Shown: positions 24,027-32,970 of the stretch, in pieces
Layout of the letters: every line of letters begins with the position of its first letter
How positions within the stretch are numbered: position 1 is the stretch's first letter
Source: an uncultured Muribaculaceae bacterium
Lineage (GTDB): Bacteria; Bacteroidota; Bacteroidia; Bacteroidales; Muribaculaceae
Length of the DNA: 58,909 nt
Assembly (NCBI GenBank): GCA_910587075.1
Contig: CAJUKE010000003.1
Location: 113,464-172,372 of the forward strand
Direction of reading: 5' to 3'
Notes under the pieces: model-generated
Told to the model about the DNA's origin: nothing
Seen by the model: the letters and a program-made list of their open reading frames with translations, nothing else
Database searches by the model: none
Program-made: the position numbers and the translations under genes

Positions 24027-26104
24027 TTCTCTGCATTACCGAGAAACCGAGCGTAGCCTCCGACATCGCTAAAATCCTCGGCGCGACAGTGCGCCGCGAC
24101 GGGTTTTACGAGGGTGCCGGATACTGCGTCACATGGACCTACGGCCACCTATGCGAGCTGAAGGAGCCCGCCGACTATACAGACCTCTGGAAACGGTGGT
24201 CGCTCGGCTCGCTGCCGATGATTCCCGCCCGTTTCGGAATACGCCTGATCGACAACCCGCGCTACCGCCAGCAGTTCGCCGCCATAGAGTCGCTCATACA
24301 CCAGGCCGACGAGATTATAAACTGCGGTGATGCCGGGCAGGAGGGTGAACTCATTCAGCGCTGGGTGATGCAGAAGGCCGATACGCGCTGCCCGGTGAAG
24401 CGCCTGTGGATTTCGTCGCTTACCGACGACGCGATCCGCGAGGGGTTCGCCAACCTGCGCCCGGGGAGCGATTTCGACAATCTGTACCACGCCGGTCTCT
24501 CCCGCGCCATCGGCGACTGGATTCTCGGCATGAACGCCACCCGACTCTACTCTCTCAAATACGGCCAGGCGGGCAAGCCCCTCTCGATAGGGCGCGTGCA
24601 GACGCCAACTCTGTCGCTGATAGTGCGCCGCCACAAGGAGATCGCTGAATTCAAGCCCGAGGACTACTGGGAGTTGCAGACCCTCTACCGCGGAGCGACT
24701 TTCAACGCCGCGGCCGGGCGATTCAAAACCCAGGAGGAAGCTGAAAAGCTTATAGCGGAAATCAGCCCCCTGCCGTTCGTGATAAAGTCGGTTGAGGAGA
24801 AGAAGGGGAGGGAGGCTCCCCCGAGGCTCTTCGACCTGACATCGCTCCAGGTGGAGTGCAACAAGCGCTGGGGGTGGACCGCCGACGAGTCGCTCTCGCT
24901 CATACAGAGCCTCTACGAGAAGAAGGTAACCACATATCCCCGTGTAGATACGACGTACCTCTCGGAAGACATTTACCCGAAGGTGCCCGACATTCTGCGC
25001 CGTATGACCCCTTACTCGGCCATCACCGCCCCGGTGCTGGCCGGGAAGCTCCCCAAGAGCAAAAAGGTGTTCGACAACGCCAAGGTCACTGACCACCACG
25101 CGATAATCCCCACCGGGCAATCCCCCTCGCAGCTCGTCGGGAATGAGCGGCTTATGTACCACCTCATAGCGCGGCGGTTCATCGCGGCGTTCTACCCCGA
25201 CTGCGAGTTCCTCCAGACAACGGTGGTCGGCACCGCCGGAACTGCCGAGTTCAAGGCTTCGGGCAAGGTCATCGCCTCCCAGGGGTGGAGGGCGGTGTTC
25301 GCCTCCGACAATCCGGGCAAACAGGACGCCGCTTCGGAGGATAAGCTTCTCCCTCCGTTCACCGTAGGAGAGAGCGGTCCCCACGAGCCGTCGCTCGCCA
25401 AGAAAACCACCCAGCCGCCGAAATATTACACCGAGGGTACCCTCCTCCGGGCTATGGAATCGGCAGGGAAGACCGTCGACGACGACGAGCTCCGCGAGGC
25501 GATGAAGGAGAACGGTATCGGTCGCCCTTCGACCCGCGCCGCGATTATCGAAACCCTGTTTCGCCGCGGCTATATATACCGCCAGCGTAAAAACATTATG
25601 GCCTCGCAGGCTGGCATCGACCTCATCGCGACCATCAAGGAGGAACTGCTCAAGAGCGCCAAACTCACAGGTATCTGGGAGAACAAGCTGCGGCGTATCG
25701 AGCGGGGCGACTACTCGGCCGCGGAGTTCATCGGGGAGCTGAAACAGCAGATTTCCGAAATAGTGCTCGCGGTGCTGAGCGACAACTCCTCCCGCAAGAT
25801 ACTTGTGGAAACCGAGGCTGTAGGCGGTAAGGGGGGCGGCGCCAAGGATGACGCTAAGGACTCCCCCAAGGAGGGCGCCAAACCCAAGGCTCCCCGCAAG
25901 CGCGCCCCGGCGGTTAAATCGCTCGAACAGATACCCTGTCCGCTCTGCGGCAAAGGGCATCTTATAAAGGGGCACACCGCCTATGGTTGCACCGAGTTCC
26001 GCTCGGGCTGCGCCCTGCGCCTGCCGTTCGACCAGTTTGCCGCCGACCTCACCCCGGCGCGCCTCAACACCGCCATACGCAAAGCGTATCAAGCAAAGAA
26101 ATAA
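24023..26104 (+). CDS. topB: DNA topoisomerase III
   Basis: 693 residues of a type IA topoisomerase. The Toprim domain starts ILCITEKPSVASDIA and contains the acidic metal site INCGDAGQEGELIQRW. The catalytic tyrosine lies in TTYPRVDTTYLSED. A C-terminal zinc-ribbon-like segment (IPCPLCGKGHLIKGHTAYGCTEFRSGC) follows a Lys/Pro-rich linker. TopB decatenates DNA and resolves recombination intermediates; Bacteroidetes often carry several copies, including plasmid or ICE-borne ones. Here the neighbours are housekeeping genes, so this looks like the chromosomal copy. The start is GTG (24023), overlapping the previous stop. The large open frame on the opposite strand is a high-GC shadow. Confidence 0.95.
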   Translation: MILCITEKPSVASDIAKILGATVRRDGFYEGAGYCVTWTYGHLCELKEPADYTDLWKRWSLGSLPMIPARFGIRLIDNPRYRQQFAAIESLIHQADEIINCGDAGQEGELIQRWVMQKADTRCPVKRLWISSLTDDAIREGFANLRPGSDFDNLYHAGLSRAIGDWILGMNATRLYSLKYGQAGKPLSIGRVQTPTLSLIVRRHKEIAEFKPEDYWELQTLYRGATFNAAAGRFKTQEEAEKLIAEISPLPFVIKSVEEKKGREAPPRLFDLTSLQVECNKRWGWTADESLSLIQSLYEKKVTTYPRVDTTYLSEDIYPKVPDILRRMTPYSAITAPVLAGKLPKSKKVFDNAKVTDHHAIIPTGQSPSQLVGNERLMYHLIARRFIAAFYPDCEFLQTTVVGTAGTAEFKASGKVIASQGWRAVFASDNPGKQDAASEDKLLPPFTVGESGPHEPSLAKKTTQPPKYYTEGTLLRAMESAGKTVDDDELREAMKENGIGRPSTRAAIIETLFRRGYIYRQRKNIMASQAGIDLIATIKEELLKSAKLTGIWENKLRRIERGDYSAAEFIGELKQQISEIVLAVLSDNSSRKILVETEAVGGKGGGAKDDAKDSPKEGAKPKAPRKRAPAVKSLEQIPCPLCGKGHLIKGHTAYGCTEFRSGCALRLPFDQFAADLTPARLNTAIRKAYQAKK

Positions 26105-26109
26105 TACTT

Positions 26110-26337
26110 ATGGATTTAAATGAGATAGCGCAATGGGCCGCGGTGGCGGCGATATTAGTAGCCGCCGTGGTGGCTATGGCGCGCGGCATAGTTCGGTTGG
26201 TACGGCGTACACGCCGCCCCGGCGATAACCCGGGTTGCGGTTGCGGCTGCGGTTCCTGCGCTTTGTCCGACAGTTGCGAGTCGGCAACTGAGACGGGTTC
26301 AGACGCAAAGTCCACACGCCGCAAGCGCCGTAGCTGA
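26110..26337 (+). CDS. Small Cys-rich membrane protein (FeoB-associated type)
   Basis: 75 residues from the ATG at 26110: one N-terminal TM segment (WAAVAAILVAAVVAMARGIV), a basic stretch (RLVRRTRRPG) and a cysteine cluster CGCGCGSCALSDSC, ending in a Lys/Arg-rich tail. This is the layout of the FeoB-associated Cys-rich membrane protein family. No feoA/feoB gene is near; it follows topB by five nucleotides and ends 27 nt before a terminator stem. A role in iron or metal handling is inferred only from the family. Confidence 0.7.
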   Translation: MDLNEIAQWAAVAAILVAAVVAMARGIVRLVRRTRRPGDNPGCGCGCGSCALSDSCESATETGSDAKSTRRKRRS

Positions 26338-26364
26338 TTCCCGTCGGATTCCGCATATCCAAAG

Positions 26365-26419
26365 AAACGAGAGGAGACCTTGCGAGATGCTGACTCGCGC
26401 GAGGTCTCCTCTCGTTTTT
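26365..26419. terminator. Bidirectional terminator
   Basis: A 16-bp perfect stem (26365-26380 with 26402-26417, core ACGAGAGGAGACCT) has an additional GCGAG/CTCGC inner stem. T5 follows on the plus strand and T-rich sequence on the minus strand. It serves the topB cluster (+) and the 5'-nucleotidase gene (-). Confidence 0.92.
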
Positions 26420-26434
26420 ATGCCTGTGACGGAT

Positions 26435-27946
26435 TTACCGGGCGGCTTTCATCCGTTGTTTGTCGGAGGGATTGATGGCCTTGCCTTTAAGCGCCTTGAT
26501 GTAGGCTATAAGGTCGTCGTAAACGATGTTGGGCGAGCTGGCTATCACCTTGCCGCGGGTCAGGGGTGTCATATAGTCGCCCCCGTTGGCAAGATAGTCG
26601 ATGGTGGCAACCCTGTAGGTAGCTTCGGAATCGACGGGCTTACCGCCGATGGTAACCGACTCGCAACGCTTTGTCGAGGGGTCAAAGGTTGCCTCGGCTT
26701 CGGAGCTTACCCCGTCGCCTCCGCGGGTAGCCATAACGTCGAACGCTTCGAGGAGGTCCTTGCCCTTGATTTCGAGCACGAGCACGCGGTTGGCGAACGG
26801 CTGCATCGAGATGATTTCCCCCTGGGTTATGTCTCCCTTGGGGAGCGAACGGCGCAGACTCCCCTTGTTCATAAGCGCGAGGTCAACCTTGCCGCCGGCG
26901 ATTTGCGCGCCGCGGTCGCGGCAGAAGTCAGCCACGAAGTTAAGCAGTGCGGCGCCGTTGTTGTCGAGCGCCTTGGCCGTGCGGCCGATTTTCTTACCCA
27001 TGAGATCGTCGACCCCCTTGCGGTAGGGGGCCAGCAGCGCCTCAACTGCCGGATCGGCGGGCAGGTTCTTGTCGGCGATAACGGCGAGCTGGCTGTAGCG
27101 GGGGAGGGCCGTGCCGATGCTGTCGAGGTCGATGGTCACCTCGGTGATTTTAGTGCCGCTCTTGCCGTTCTGCGTCACTAACACGGGTTTCCCCTCGGCG
27201 TTGGCAACCCATTCGCGGCCGCTTCCGGGCACGATGGTGGTGTGGGAGTGCCCACCTAAGATCACATCGATGTTCTTCGACGAGCGGGCGATATCCTCGT
27301 CCGACGGGTTAGGCATATCAGCGTAGCCAAGGTGCGTCATGGCCACCACCAGGTCTACCCCTTCGAGGTTTTTGAGCACCCAGGCCGTTGAGTTGGCCGC
27401 GTCAACCACGTCGAGATAGCGCACGCCGTCGTAGTTACCCTCGGCGATCATCCCCTTGGGGTCGAGGTTGAGCCCTATGAAGCCGACTTTCTTACCTCCG
27501 AACTCGAAAATCTGATAGGGAGCGAAGAGCGAGTCAAGGTCGGCGCGCTCCGAAAAGTCGTAGTTGGTTGATATCCACCGCGCGTGGCTGAGGCCGACGT
27601 TTCGGGCCAGGGAGTCAACGCCGTTGTCGAAGTCGTGGTTGCCGAGAATCGCCAGGTCGTAGCCTAACAGGTTCATAGCCTCCATCTCGGCCCTGCCGCC
27701 GTAGAGCGTGAAGAAGAGTGTGCCCTGCACCGCGTCGCCGGCGTCGGCCAGCAGCACGTTGGGGTTCGCCGAGCGCACACTGTCAACAATCGCCTTGCGG
27801 CGCGTGATGCCTCCCAACCCCTTGTCGGTGGGGTCGAGCTGGCTGTGGGTATCGTTGGTGTGGAGAATTACCAACTCCTCGCCCAGCGCGTTGAGCGTTA
27901 TCGCCGCGGTGGCGGCCAGCGCGAGAAAGCCATTTCTTAGTTTCAT
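26435..27946 (-). CDS. 5'-nucleotidase/UshA-like bifunctional metallophosphatase
   Basis: 503 residues: a signal peptide (ending ALG or ALGEE), then an N-terminal calcineurin-like metallophosphoesterase domain. Its metal-binding motifs are LHTNDTHSQLDP, LADAGDAVQG, LGNHDFDNGVD and VILGGHSHT. The C-terminal 5'-nucleotidase substrate domain (about 300-490) has MNKGSLRRSLPKGDITQGEI and TIDYLANGGDYM. It should release nucleosides and phosphate from nucleotides in the periplasm. Many Bacteroidetes split these two domains into separate genes; here they are fused. It is monocistronic, transcribed divergently from the Ca2+-ATPase gene. Confidence 0.93.
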   Translation of the reverse strand: MKLRNGFLALAATAAITLNALGEELVILHTNDTHSQLDPTDKGLGGITRRKAIVDSVRSANPNVLLADAGDAVQGTLFFTLYGGRAEMEAMNLLGYDLAILGNHDFDNGVDSLARNVGLSHARWISTNYDFSERADLDSLFAPYQIFEFGGKKVGFIGLNLDPKGMIAEGNYDGVRYLDVVDAANSTAWVLKNLEGVDLVVAMTHLGYADMPNPSDEDIARSSKNIDVILGGHSHTTIVPGSGREWVANAEGKPVLVTQNGKSGTKITEVTIDLDSIGTALPRYSQLAVIADKNLPADPAVEALLAPYRKGVDDLMGKKIGRTAKALDNNGAALLNFVADFCRDRGAQIAGGKVDLALMNKGSLRRSLPKGDITQGEIISMQPFANRVLVLEIKGKDLLEAFDVMATRGGDGVSSEAEATFDPSTKRCESVTIGGKPVDSEATYRVATIDYLANGGDYMTPLTRGKVIASSPNIVYDDLIAYIKALKGKAINPSDKQRMKAAR

Positions 27947-27976
27947 ACGTTATAAGGGTAGAGTGTTGTCTTTAAC

Positions 27977-28005
27977 GCGAAGTTACTATTTTTTCGTAAC
28001 TTCGC
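27977..28005. promoter_or_regulatory. Mirror-image divergent promoter pair
   Basis: GCGAAGTTAC (27977-27986) and GTAACTTCGC (27996-28005) form a perfect 10-bp inverted repeat around a 9-nt AT-rich core (TATTTTTTC). Each arm contains a -7 element TAACTTCG: minus strand 27985-27978 for the 5'-nucleotidase (ATG 27946) and plus strand 27997-28004 for the Ca2+-ATPase (ATG 28029). The -33 regions overlap the opposite -7 element. Confidence 0.7.
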
Positions 28006-28028
28006 GGCGATTCTGATGATATAACAAT

Positions 28029-30686
28029 ATGACGAAGAAATATGTCGGCCTTACCCCGGCCGAAGTGCTCGAAAGCCGTCAGCGGCATGGCGCCAACGTG
28101 CTGACTCCTCCCGCCAAGGTGCCTCTTTGGAAGCGATTCCTGGAAAAATTTTCCGATCCTCTGATTATCATACTGTTGGTAGCCGGAGTCCTGTCGGTCG
28201 GAATCTCGTTTTATGAATATTACGGCCTTGGGCAGGGTGTTACCGTGTTCTTCGAGCCGGTAGGTATCTTTATGGCCATTATCCTGGCAACGGGGCTGGC
28301 ATTCCTTTTCGAACTGAAAGCCGACAGGGAGTTCGCCATACTCAACAGGGTGAACGACGACGAGCCGGTCACCGTGGTGCGCTCCGGCTCGCCGACGAGG
28401 GTGCCACGCCGCGACGTGGTGGTAGGCGACATCGTTGTCCTTGAAACCGGGGGCGAAATTCCCGCCGATGGTGAGCTGCTCGAAGCTGTAAGCCTCAGCG
28501 TTGACGAATCGACCCTTACCGGGGAGCCGGTGTGCCGCAAGACTACCGATGAGGCGCAATTCGACCCCGAGGCCACTTTCCCCTCCAACCATGCCCTGCG
28601 AGGCACCAAGGTTATGGAGGGTCACGGCGTGATGAGGGTCACGGCTGTGGGCGACTCGACTGAGAACGGCAAGGTTTTCGTGGCCTCCACCATCGACGAC
28701 AGCGTGAAGACCCCGCTCAACGAGCAGCTCGACGGCCTTGGCAAACTTATTACCCGCATAGCCTATATTTTCGCCGCGGCCGTGGTTGCCGGACGAATCG
28801 CCATGTACTTCATAAATGCCGATTTCGAATGGGTGTCGTTCCTGGCCTACCTCTTGCAGACCGCCATGATAGCGGTGACACTGGTGGTGGTTTCGGTGCC
28901 TGAGGGGCTCCCAATGGCGGTTACTCTGTCGCTTGCGTATTCGATGCGCCGGATGCTGAAAACCAACAATCTGGTCAGGAAGATGCATGCGTGCGAGACC
29001 ATGGGCGCCGCTACGGTGATCTGTACCGACAAAACCGGGACTCTGACCCGCAATCAGATGCGGGTGAGCGAGGCGCTCTTCTTCGGCAATCCCCCCAAGG
29101 GGCTTGTCGAAGCCTCGATAGCCGTCAACTCCACGGCCCAGCTCGACCTCTCCGATGGTGCGCCGCAGGTGATAGGTAACCCTACGGAGGGCGCGCTTCT
29201 GCTGTGGCTCCACGACAAGGGTGTCGATTACGCCCCCCTGCGTTCAAGTCTCGAAAGGGTCGAGGAACTGCCGTTCTCTACGGAACGCAAGTATATGGCC
29301 ACAGCCGTGAAGGACGCTTCGGGGCGGGTGACGCTCTATGTGAAGGGCGCCCCCGAAATCGTGTACGGACTCTGCTCGGATAACGCCGGCATTTCGCGCG
29401 ACGAGCTCGACGCCCGCTTGCGCGAGTGGCAGAACCAGGCCATGCGCACCCTCGGCTTCGCTTACAAGGAACTTGCCCCGGGCGAGAAGCCGATTGCCGA
29501 CGGCAAGGTTGTTGCCGACGGGTTGCGATTCCTTGGCATCGCGGCCATTTCAGACCCGGTGCGCGACGAAGTGCCGGCTGCTGTTGGCGAGGTGATAGGC
29601 GCGGGCGTGAAGGTGAAAATCGTAACCGGCGATACTCCGGGTACCGCCAAGGAGATCGGTCGGCAGATTGGTCTGTGGGACGATAGTGTCGACTCCGATC
29701 GCCAGATTATCACGGGCACGGAGTTCGCCGAGCTTTCCGACGGCGAACTCGCTGAACGCGTGGAGGACCTGAAAATCATAGCCCGTGCGCGGCCTATGGA
29801 TAAGAAACGCCTTGTGGAGGCGCTCCAGGCCAAGGGTGAGGTCGTGGCCGTTACAGGCGACGGTACCAACGACGCTCCCGCGCTCAAAGCCGCCCATGTG
29901 GGCCTCTCGATGGGCGACGGCACTTCGGTAGCGAAGGAAGCCTCCGACATAACGATTGTCGACAATTCATTCTCCTCAATCGGGAGGGCCGTTATGTGGG
30001 GCCGCTCGCTTTATCGCAACATCCAGCGGTTCATTCTGTTCCAAATGACTGTCAACGTGGCCGCGAGCCTTATCGTGCTGTTCGGATCGCTTATGGGTAT
30101 GCAGTCGCCCCTGACCGTGACGCAGATGCTTTGGGTGAACCTTATAATGGACACTTTCGCCGCGATGGCGCTGGCGTCACTGCCACCCTCGCGCTCTGTG
30201 ATGGAGGAGAGGCCGCGCAGCCGCTCAGCGTTCATCATCAATGGCGCTATGTGGCGCTTCATCGGATGGGTCGGGGGAATCTTCTTCGTGCTGCTCTTAG
30301 GCTTGTTATACTACCTGGAGCACACGTCGATTACCTCTCTGACGCAGATTGGCAGGGTGCCTCTGCACGGCAACACGGGGCTTTCGCCTTACGAACTGTC
30401 GGTTTTCTTTACCGTTTTCGTGTTCCTGCAATTCTGGAATATGTTCAATGCCCGCGCGTTTGCCACAGGGCGCTCAGCTTTCCACTTCAAGGGATGCGGT
30501 GAGTTTCTGCTCATAGCGCTCGCCATCTGCGGGGGCCAAATCGCCATCGTGCAGATAGTTGGTGCCATTAATCCTGATTTCTTCAACGCGGTGCCCCTTA
30601 GCTTCATCGACTGGGTGATTATCATCGCCTCCACATCGTTTGTCCTTTGGCTTGGCGAACTTGCACGTCTCCTCCGTCGCAAATAG
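28029..30686 (+). CDS. Calcium-translocating P-type ATPase (PMCA type)
   Basis: 885 residues of a P2-type cation ATPase. The N-terminal cation-ATPase domain is followed by TM helices and the actuator loop (SLSVDESTLTGEPV). The PEGLP motif in TM4 (VSVPEGLPMAV) is a Ca2+-site signature. The phosphorylation motif is CTDKTGTLT with Asp334, the hinge is VTGDGTNDAPALK, and the C-terminal TM bundle includes NLIMDTFAAMALA. It should export Ca2+ (or a similar divalent cation) from the cytoplasm using ATP. It is divergent from the 5'-nucleotidase gene; the stop codon directly abuts the stop of the convergent hom gene with no spacer. Confidence 0.93.
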   Translation: MTKKYVGLTPAEVLESRQRHGANVLTPPAKVPLWKRFLEKFSDPLIIILLVAGVLSVGISFYEYYGLGQGVTVFFEPVGIFMAIILATGLAFLFELKADREFAILNRVNDDEPVTVVRSGSPTRVPRRDVVVGDIVVLETGGEIPADGELLEAVSLSVDESTLTGEPVCRKTTDEAQFDPEATFPSNHALRGTKVMEGHGVMRVTAVGDSTENGKVFVASTIDDSVKTPLNEQLDGLGKLITRIAYIFAAAVVAGRIAMYFINADFEWVSFLAYLLQTAMIAVTLVVVSVPEGLPMAVTLSLAYSMRRMLKTNNLVRKMHACETMGAATVICTDKTGTLTRNQMRVSEALFFGNPPKGLVEASIAVNSTAQLDLSDGAPQVIGNPTEGALLLWLHDKGVDYAPLRSSLERVEELPFSTERKYMATAVKDASGRVTLYVKGAPEIVYGLCSDNAGISRDELDARLREWQNQAMRTLGFAYKELAPGEKPIADGKVVADGLRFLGIAAISDPVRDEVPAAVGEVIGAGVKVKIVTGDTPGTAKEIGRQIGLWDDSVDSDRQIITGTEFAELSDGELAERVEDLKIIARARPMDKKRLVEALQAKGEVVAVTGDGTNDAPALKAAHVGLSMGDGTSVAKEASDITIVDNSFSSIGRAVMWGRSLYRNIQRFILFQMTVNVAASLIVLFGSLMGMQSPLTVTQMLWVNLIMDTFAAMALASLPPSRSVMEERPRSRSAFIINGAMWRFIGWVGGIFFVLLLGLLYYLEHTSITSLTQIGRVPLHGNTGLSPYELSVFFTVFVFLQFWNMFNARAFATGRSAFHFKGCGEFLLIALAICGGQIAIVQIVGAINPDFFNAVPLSFIDWVIIIASTSFVLWLGELARLLRRK

Positions 30687-31922
30687 TCAGGAGTCAGCGG
30701 GGTGGTTGAGGCCTTCGTCGGGGAAGAAGGTGGGGAAGTCGCAGAGGAACACGTCGGGGGCCGAGAGGTGGTCGCGGGCGGCTATGAGGTCGCGCAGAAG
30801 TATGTCGCCGATTATGTAGCGGTAGGTGGCCGAGCGGTATTCCTCGCGCACTTCAATGAATGGGAGCAGCGAGGGGATGTCGGTCGCGCTGTAGCGGACG
30901 TAGACCCTCAGTGGCACATCGGTGGTATACGCCGGGCGTCCGCGGAAGGCGGTTTTCTTGTACTCGTAGCGGTAGTCGTGGCGGCGCGCCATGATGTCGC
31001 TCAGCAGCGAGGAAGCGGTAGGTAGTCCTCCGGCACCTTTGCCGAACATAAACTGGCGGTCGTAGCACTCGCCGCGGATTACTACGCCGTTGTACTCGTC
31101 GTCGACTGAGTAGATGTATTTGCTTCGGTCCACAAACTCCGGCATCACGAACATTGCGAACCTGTCGTCGGCGACTTTCGCCACTTGGGCCACGAGTTTG
31201 ATTTTGTACCCTTTTTCGCGGGCGAATCGTATGTCGTTGTCGTCGATGGTAGATATTCCGTAGGTGAACACCTCTTCGGGGGCGACGTAGACACCGAGGG
31301 CGTGCATCGTGATGATTATCAGTTTGTAGAGTGAGTCGCGCCCCTCGATGTCGTTCGACGGGTCACTTTCTGCGAATCCGAGTTCCTGCGCGCGGCGGAG
31401 CGCGTCGCGGTACCCCTCGCCGTGGTCGAACACCCGCGACAGTATGTAGTTCGACGAGCCGTTGAGTATCCCCTTGACTTCGAGCAGCAGGTCGTTGTCG
31501 TAGTATTCCTCAAGATTTCTGATAACGGGAATCGAGCCGCACGAGGAGGCGTCGTAGAGCAGGGCCGAGCCGGTTTGGCGTTGCAACTCCACAAGCTCGG
31601 GCAAATGGCGGGCTATCATGGCCTTGTTGCCGCTTACCACAGCCTTGCCGCGGCGAAGGGCCTCGCTGACGATGCGCCAGGAGGCTTCGGCATCGTCGAT
31701 TACCTCGACTACGAGGTTGATTTCGGGGTCGTCGAGAAGCTCGGATGGATTGTCGGTGAAGAGCGCCTGGTTAATAACGGTACCACGGGGTTTCGCGAGG
31801 TCGCGCACGGCTATGCGTCGTATCTCGGCGTTGGCGTTGCGGGCGCGCCCTACCACGGTGTACAGCGCCCGTCCTACGGTGCCGAAGCCGAAGAGGCCAA
31901 TCTGTATTTTGTTTTGTTTCAT
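30687..31922 (-). CDS. hom: Homoserine dehydrogenase
   Basis: 411 residues: an N-terminal Rossmann nucleotide-binding fold (IGLFGFGTVGRALYTVV), then the homoserine dehydrogenase catalytic domain. The conserved signature region is LNGSSNYILSRVF through FAESDPSNDIEGRDSLYKL. The C-terminal ~90 residues are where a regulatory ACT domain would be, but no clear ACT motif is seen. The enzyme reduces aspartate semialdehyde to homoserine, precursor of Met and Thr. It is monofunctional (no aspartate kinase part) and the last gene of the metY-metX-hom operon, 15 nt after metX. Confidence 0.95.
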   Translation of the reverse strand: MKQNKIQIGLFGFGTVGRALYTVVGRARNANAEIRRIAVRDLAKPRGTVINQALFTDNPSELLDDPEINLVVEVIDDAEASWRIVSEALRRGKAVVSGNKAMIARHLPELVELQRQTGSALLYDASSCGSIPVIRNLEEYYDNDLLLEVKGILNGSSNYILSRVFDHGEGYRDALRRAQELGFAESDPSNDIEGRDSLYKLIIITMHALGVYVAPEEVFTYGISTIDDNDIRFAREKGYKIKLVAQVAKVADDRFAMFVMPEFVDRSKYIYSVDDEYNGVVIRGECYDRQFMFGKGAGGLPTASSLLSDIMARRHDYRYEYKKTAFRGRPAYTTDVPLRVYVRYSATDIPSLLPFIEVREEYRSATYRYIIGDILLRDLIAARDHLSAPDVFLCDFPTFFPDEGLNHPADS

Positions 31923-31937
31923 CGTTTAGTCTGAGAG

Positions 31938-32957
31938 TTACTTGTTAATGAATGGCACCAGTATGTCGTTGAGCTGGCGGTGCTCGGTGAGGAAGCCGTC
32001 GTGGCCCAGAGGGGAGCTGATTTCCTTGTAGACGCAGTTCGGGAGCCTGGAGGCAAGCGAGCGCGTTTCCGCAGGTGTGAAAACAATGTCGGTTGTCAGC
32101 CCGATCATAATGGCGGGCATCGTCAGGCGGTCGAGAGCCTGTTGCAGTCCGCCCCTCCCGCGCCCGATGTCATGGGTGTCGAAAGCGTCGAGAATCGCGA
32201 CATAGGAGTAGGCGTTGTAGCGGCGGCATAGTTTCTCACCCTGGTGGGTCTGGTAGGTGCACGCCCTGCGTAGCGCTTCCGCCGGGAGGTCGTCGGGGTC
32301 GCGCTGGGTTGCGTTGTACCCCTCCGGGCCGCGGTATGATAGGAGTCCGATGGCCCGTGCCGCCGCCATACCTGCCATACCAGCGTCGGGGCGCCTTTCG
32401 CCGAATGTCGCATCGGCCTGTATGGCCATACGCTGCGTCTGGTCGATGGCGATGCTCCAGGGTGAAGCTTTGGCGTCGGTGGCTATCAGGATTAGCCTTT
32501 CGAAACGCTCAGACTCTTCGGCGGCCCACTCCAGAGCTTGGAAGCCGCCGACCGAGCTGCCCACCAAAGCACGGAAACGCTTAATTCCCAACGCGTCGGC
32601 CAACAGGCAGTGCGCCCGGGCCATATCGCGGATGGTCAGTTTCGGGAAGTCGCCGTAATACGGCTCCCCGGTGCGGGGGTCGGTGCTGAGCGGGCCGGTG
32701 GTGCCATAGTGCGAGCCGAGTATGTTGGCGCACACCGTGAAGTGGCGCGCCGGGTCGAGAAACGCGCCCTCCTCGACCGTGTGGGGCCACCAGTCGGCCA
32801 CGTCGCTGTTGGCTGTCAGCGCGTGGCACACCCACACGGCGTTGCTCCCATCGGCGTTCAGTTCGCCGAAAGTGTGGTACGCTATGGTGAGCTCGGGGAG
32901 CTCGCCCCCAAGTTCCAGAGGGAAGGGTCCGTGGTGCTTGTAATATTTGACGCTCAT
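31938..32957 (-). CDS. metX: Homoserine O-acetyltransferase
   Basis: 339 residues of an alpha/beta hydrolase. MetX acetylates homoserine from acetyl-CoA, activating it for sulfhydrylation by MetY. The nucleophile is in ALVGSSVGGFQALEW, the conserved NILGSHYGTTGP region is present, and the catalytic Asp/His are in LTTDIVFTPAET and SPLGHDGFL. It is slightly shorter than many MetX proteins at the C-terminus. Succinyl- versus acetyl-CoA preference cannot be settled from motifs alone, but pairing with a MetY-type sulfhydrylase favours acetyl. It lies 13 nt downstream of metY. Confidence 0.93.
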   Translation of the reverse strand: MSVKYYKHHGPFPLELGGELPELTIAYHTFGELNADGSNAVWVCHALTANSDVADWWPHTVEEGAFLDPARHFTVCANILGSHYGTTGPLSTDPRTGEPYYGDFPKLTIRDMARAHCLLADALGIKRFRALVGSSVGGFQALEWAAEESERFERLILIATDAKASPWSIAIDQTQRMAIQADATFGERRPDAGMAGMAAARAIGLLSYRGPEGYNATQRDPDDLPAEALRRACTYQTHQGEKLCRRYNAYSYVAILDAFDTHDIGRGRGGLQQALDRLTMPAIMIGLTTDIVFTPAETRSLASRLPNCVYKEISSPLGHDGFLTEHRQLNDILVPFINK

Positions 32958-32970
32958 AAACGTTTGCCGA

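Noticed and set aside
24149..26092. 647-codon open frame antisense to topB
   Set aside because: It is a shadow produced by GC-rich codon bias. It has no promoter, signal or recognisable domain, while the plus strand encodes intact topoisomerase III.
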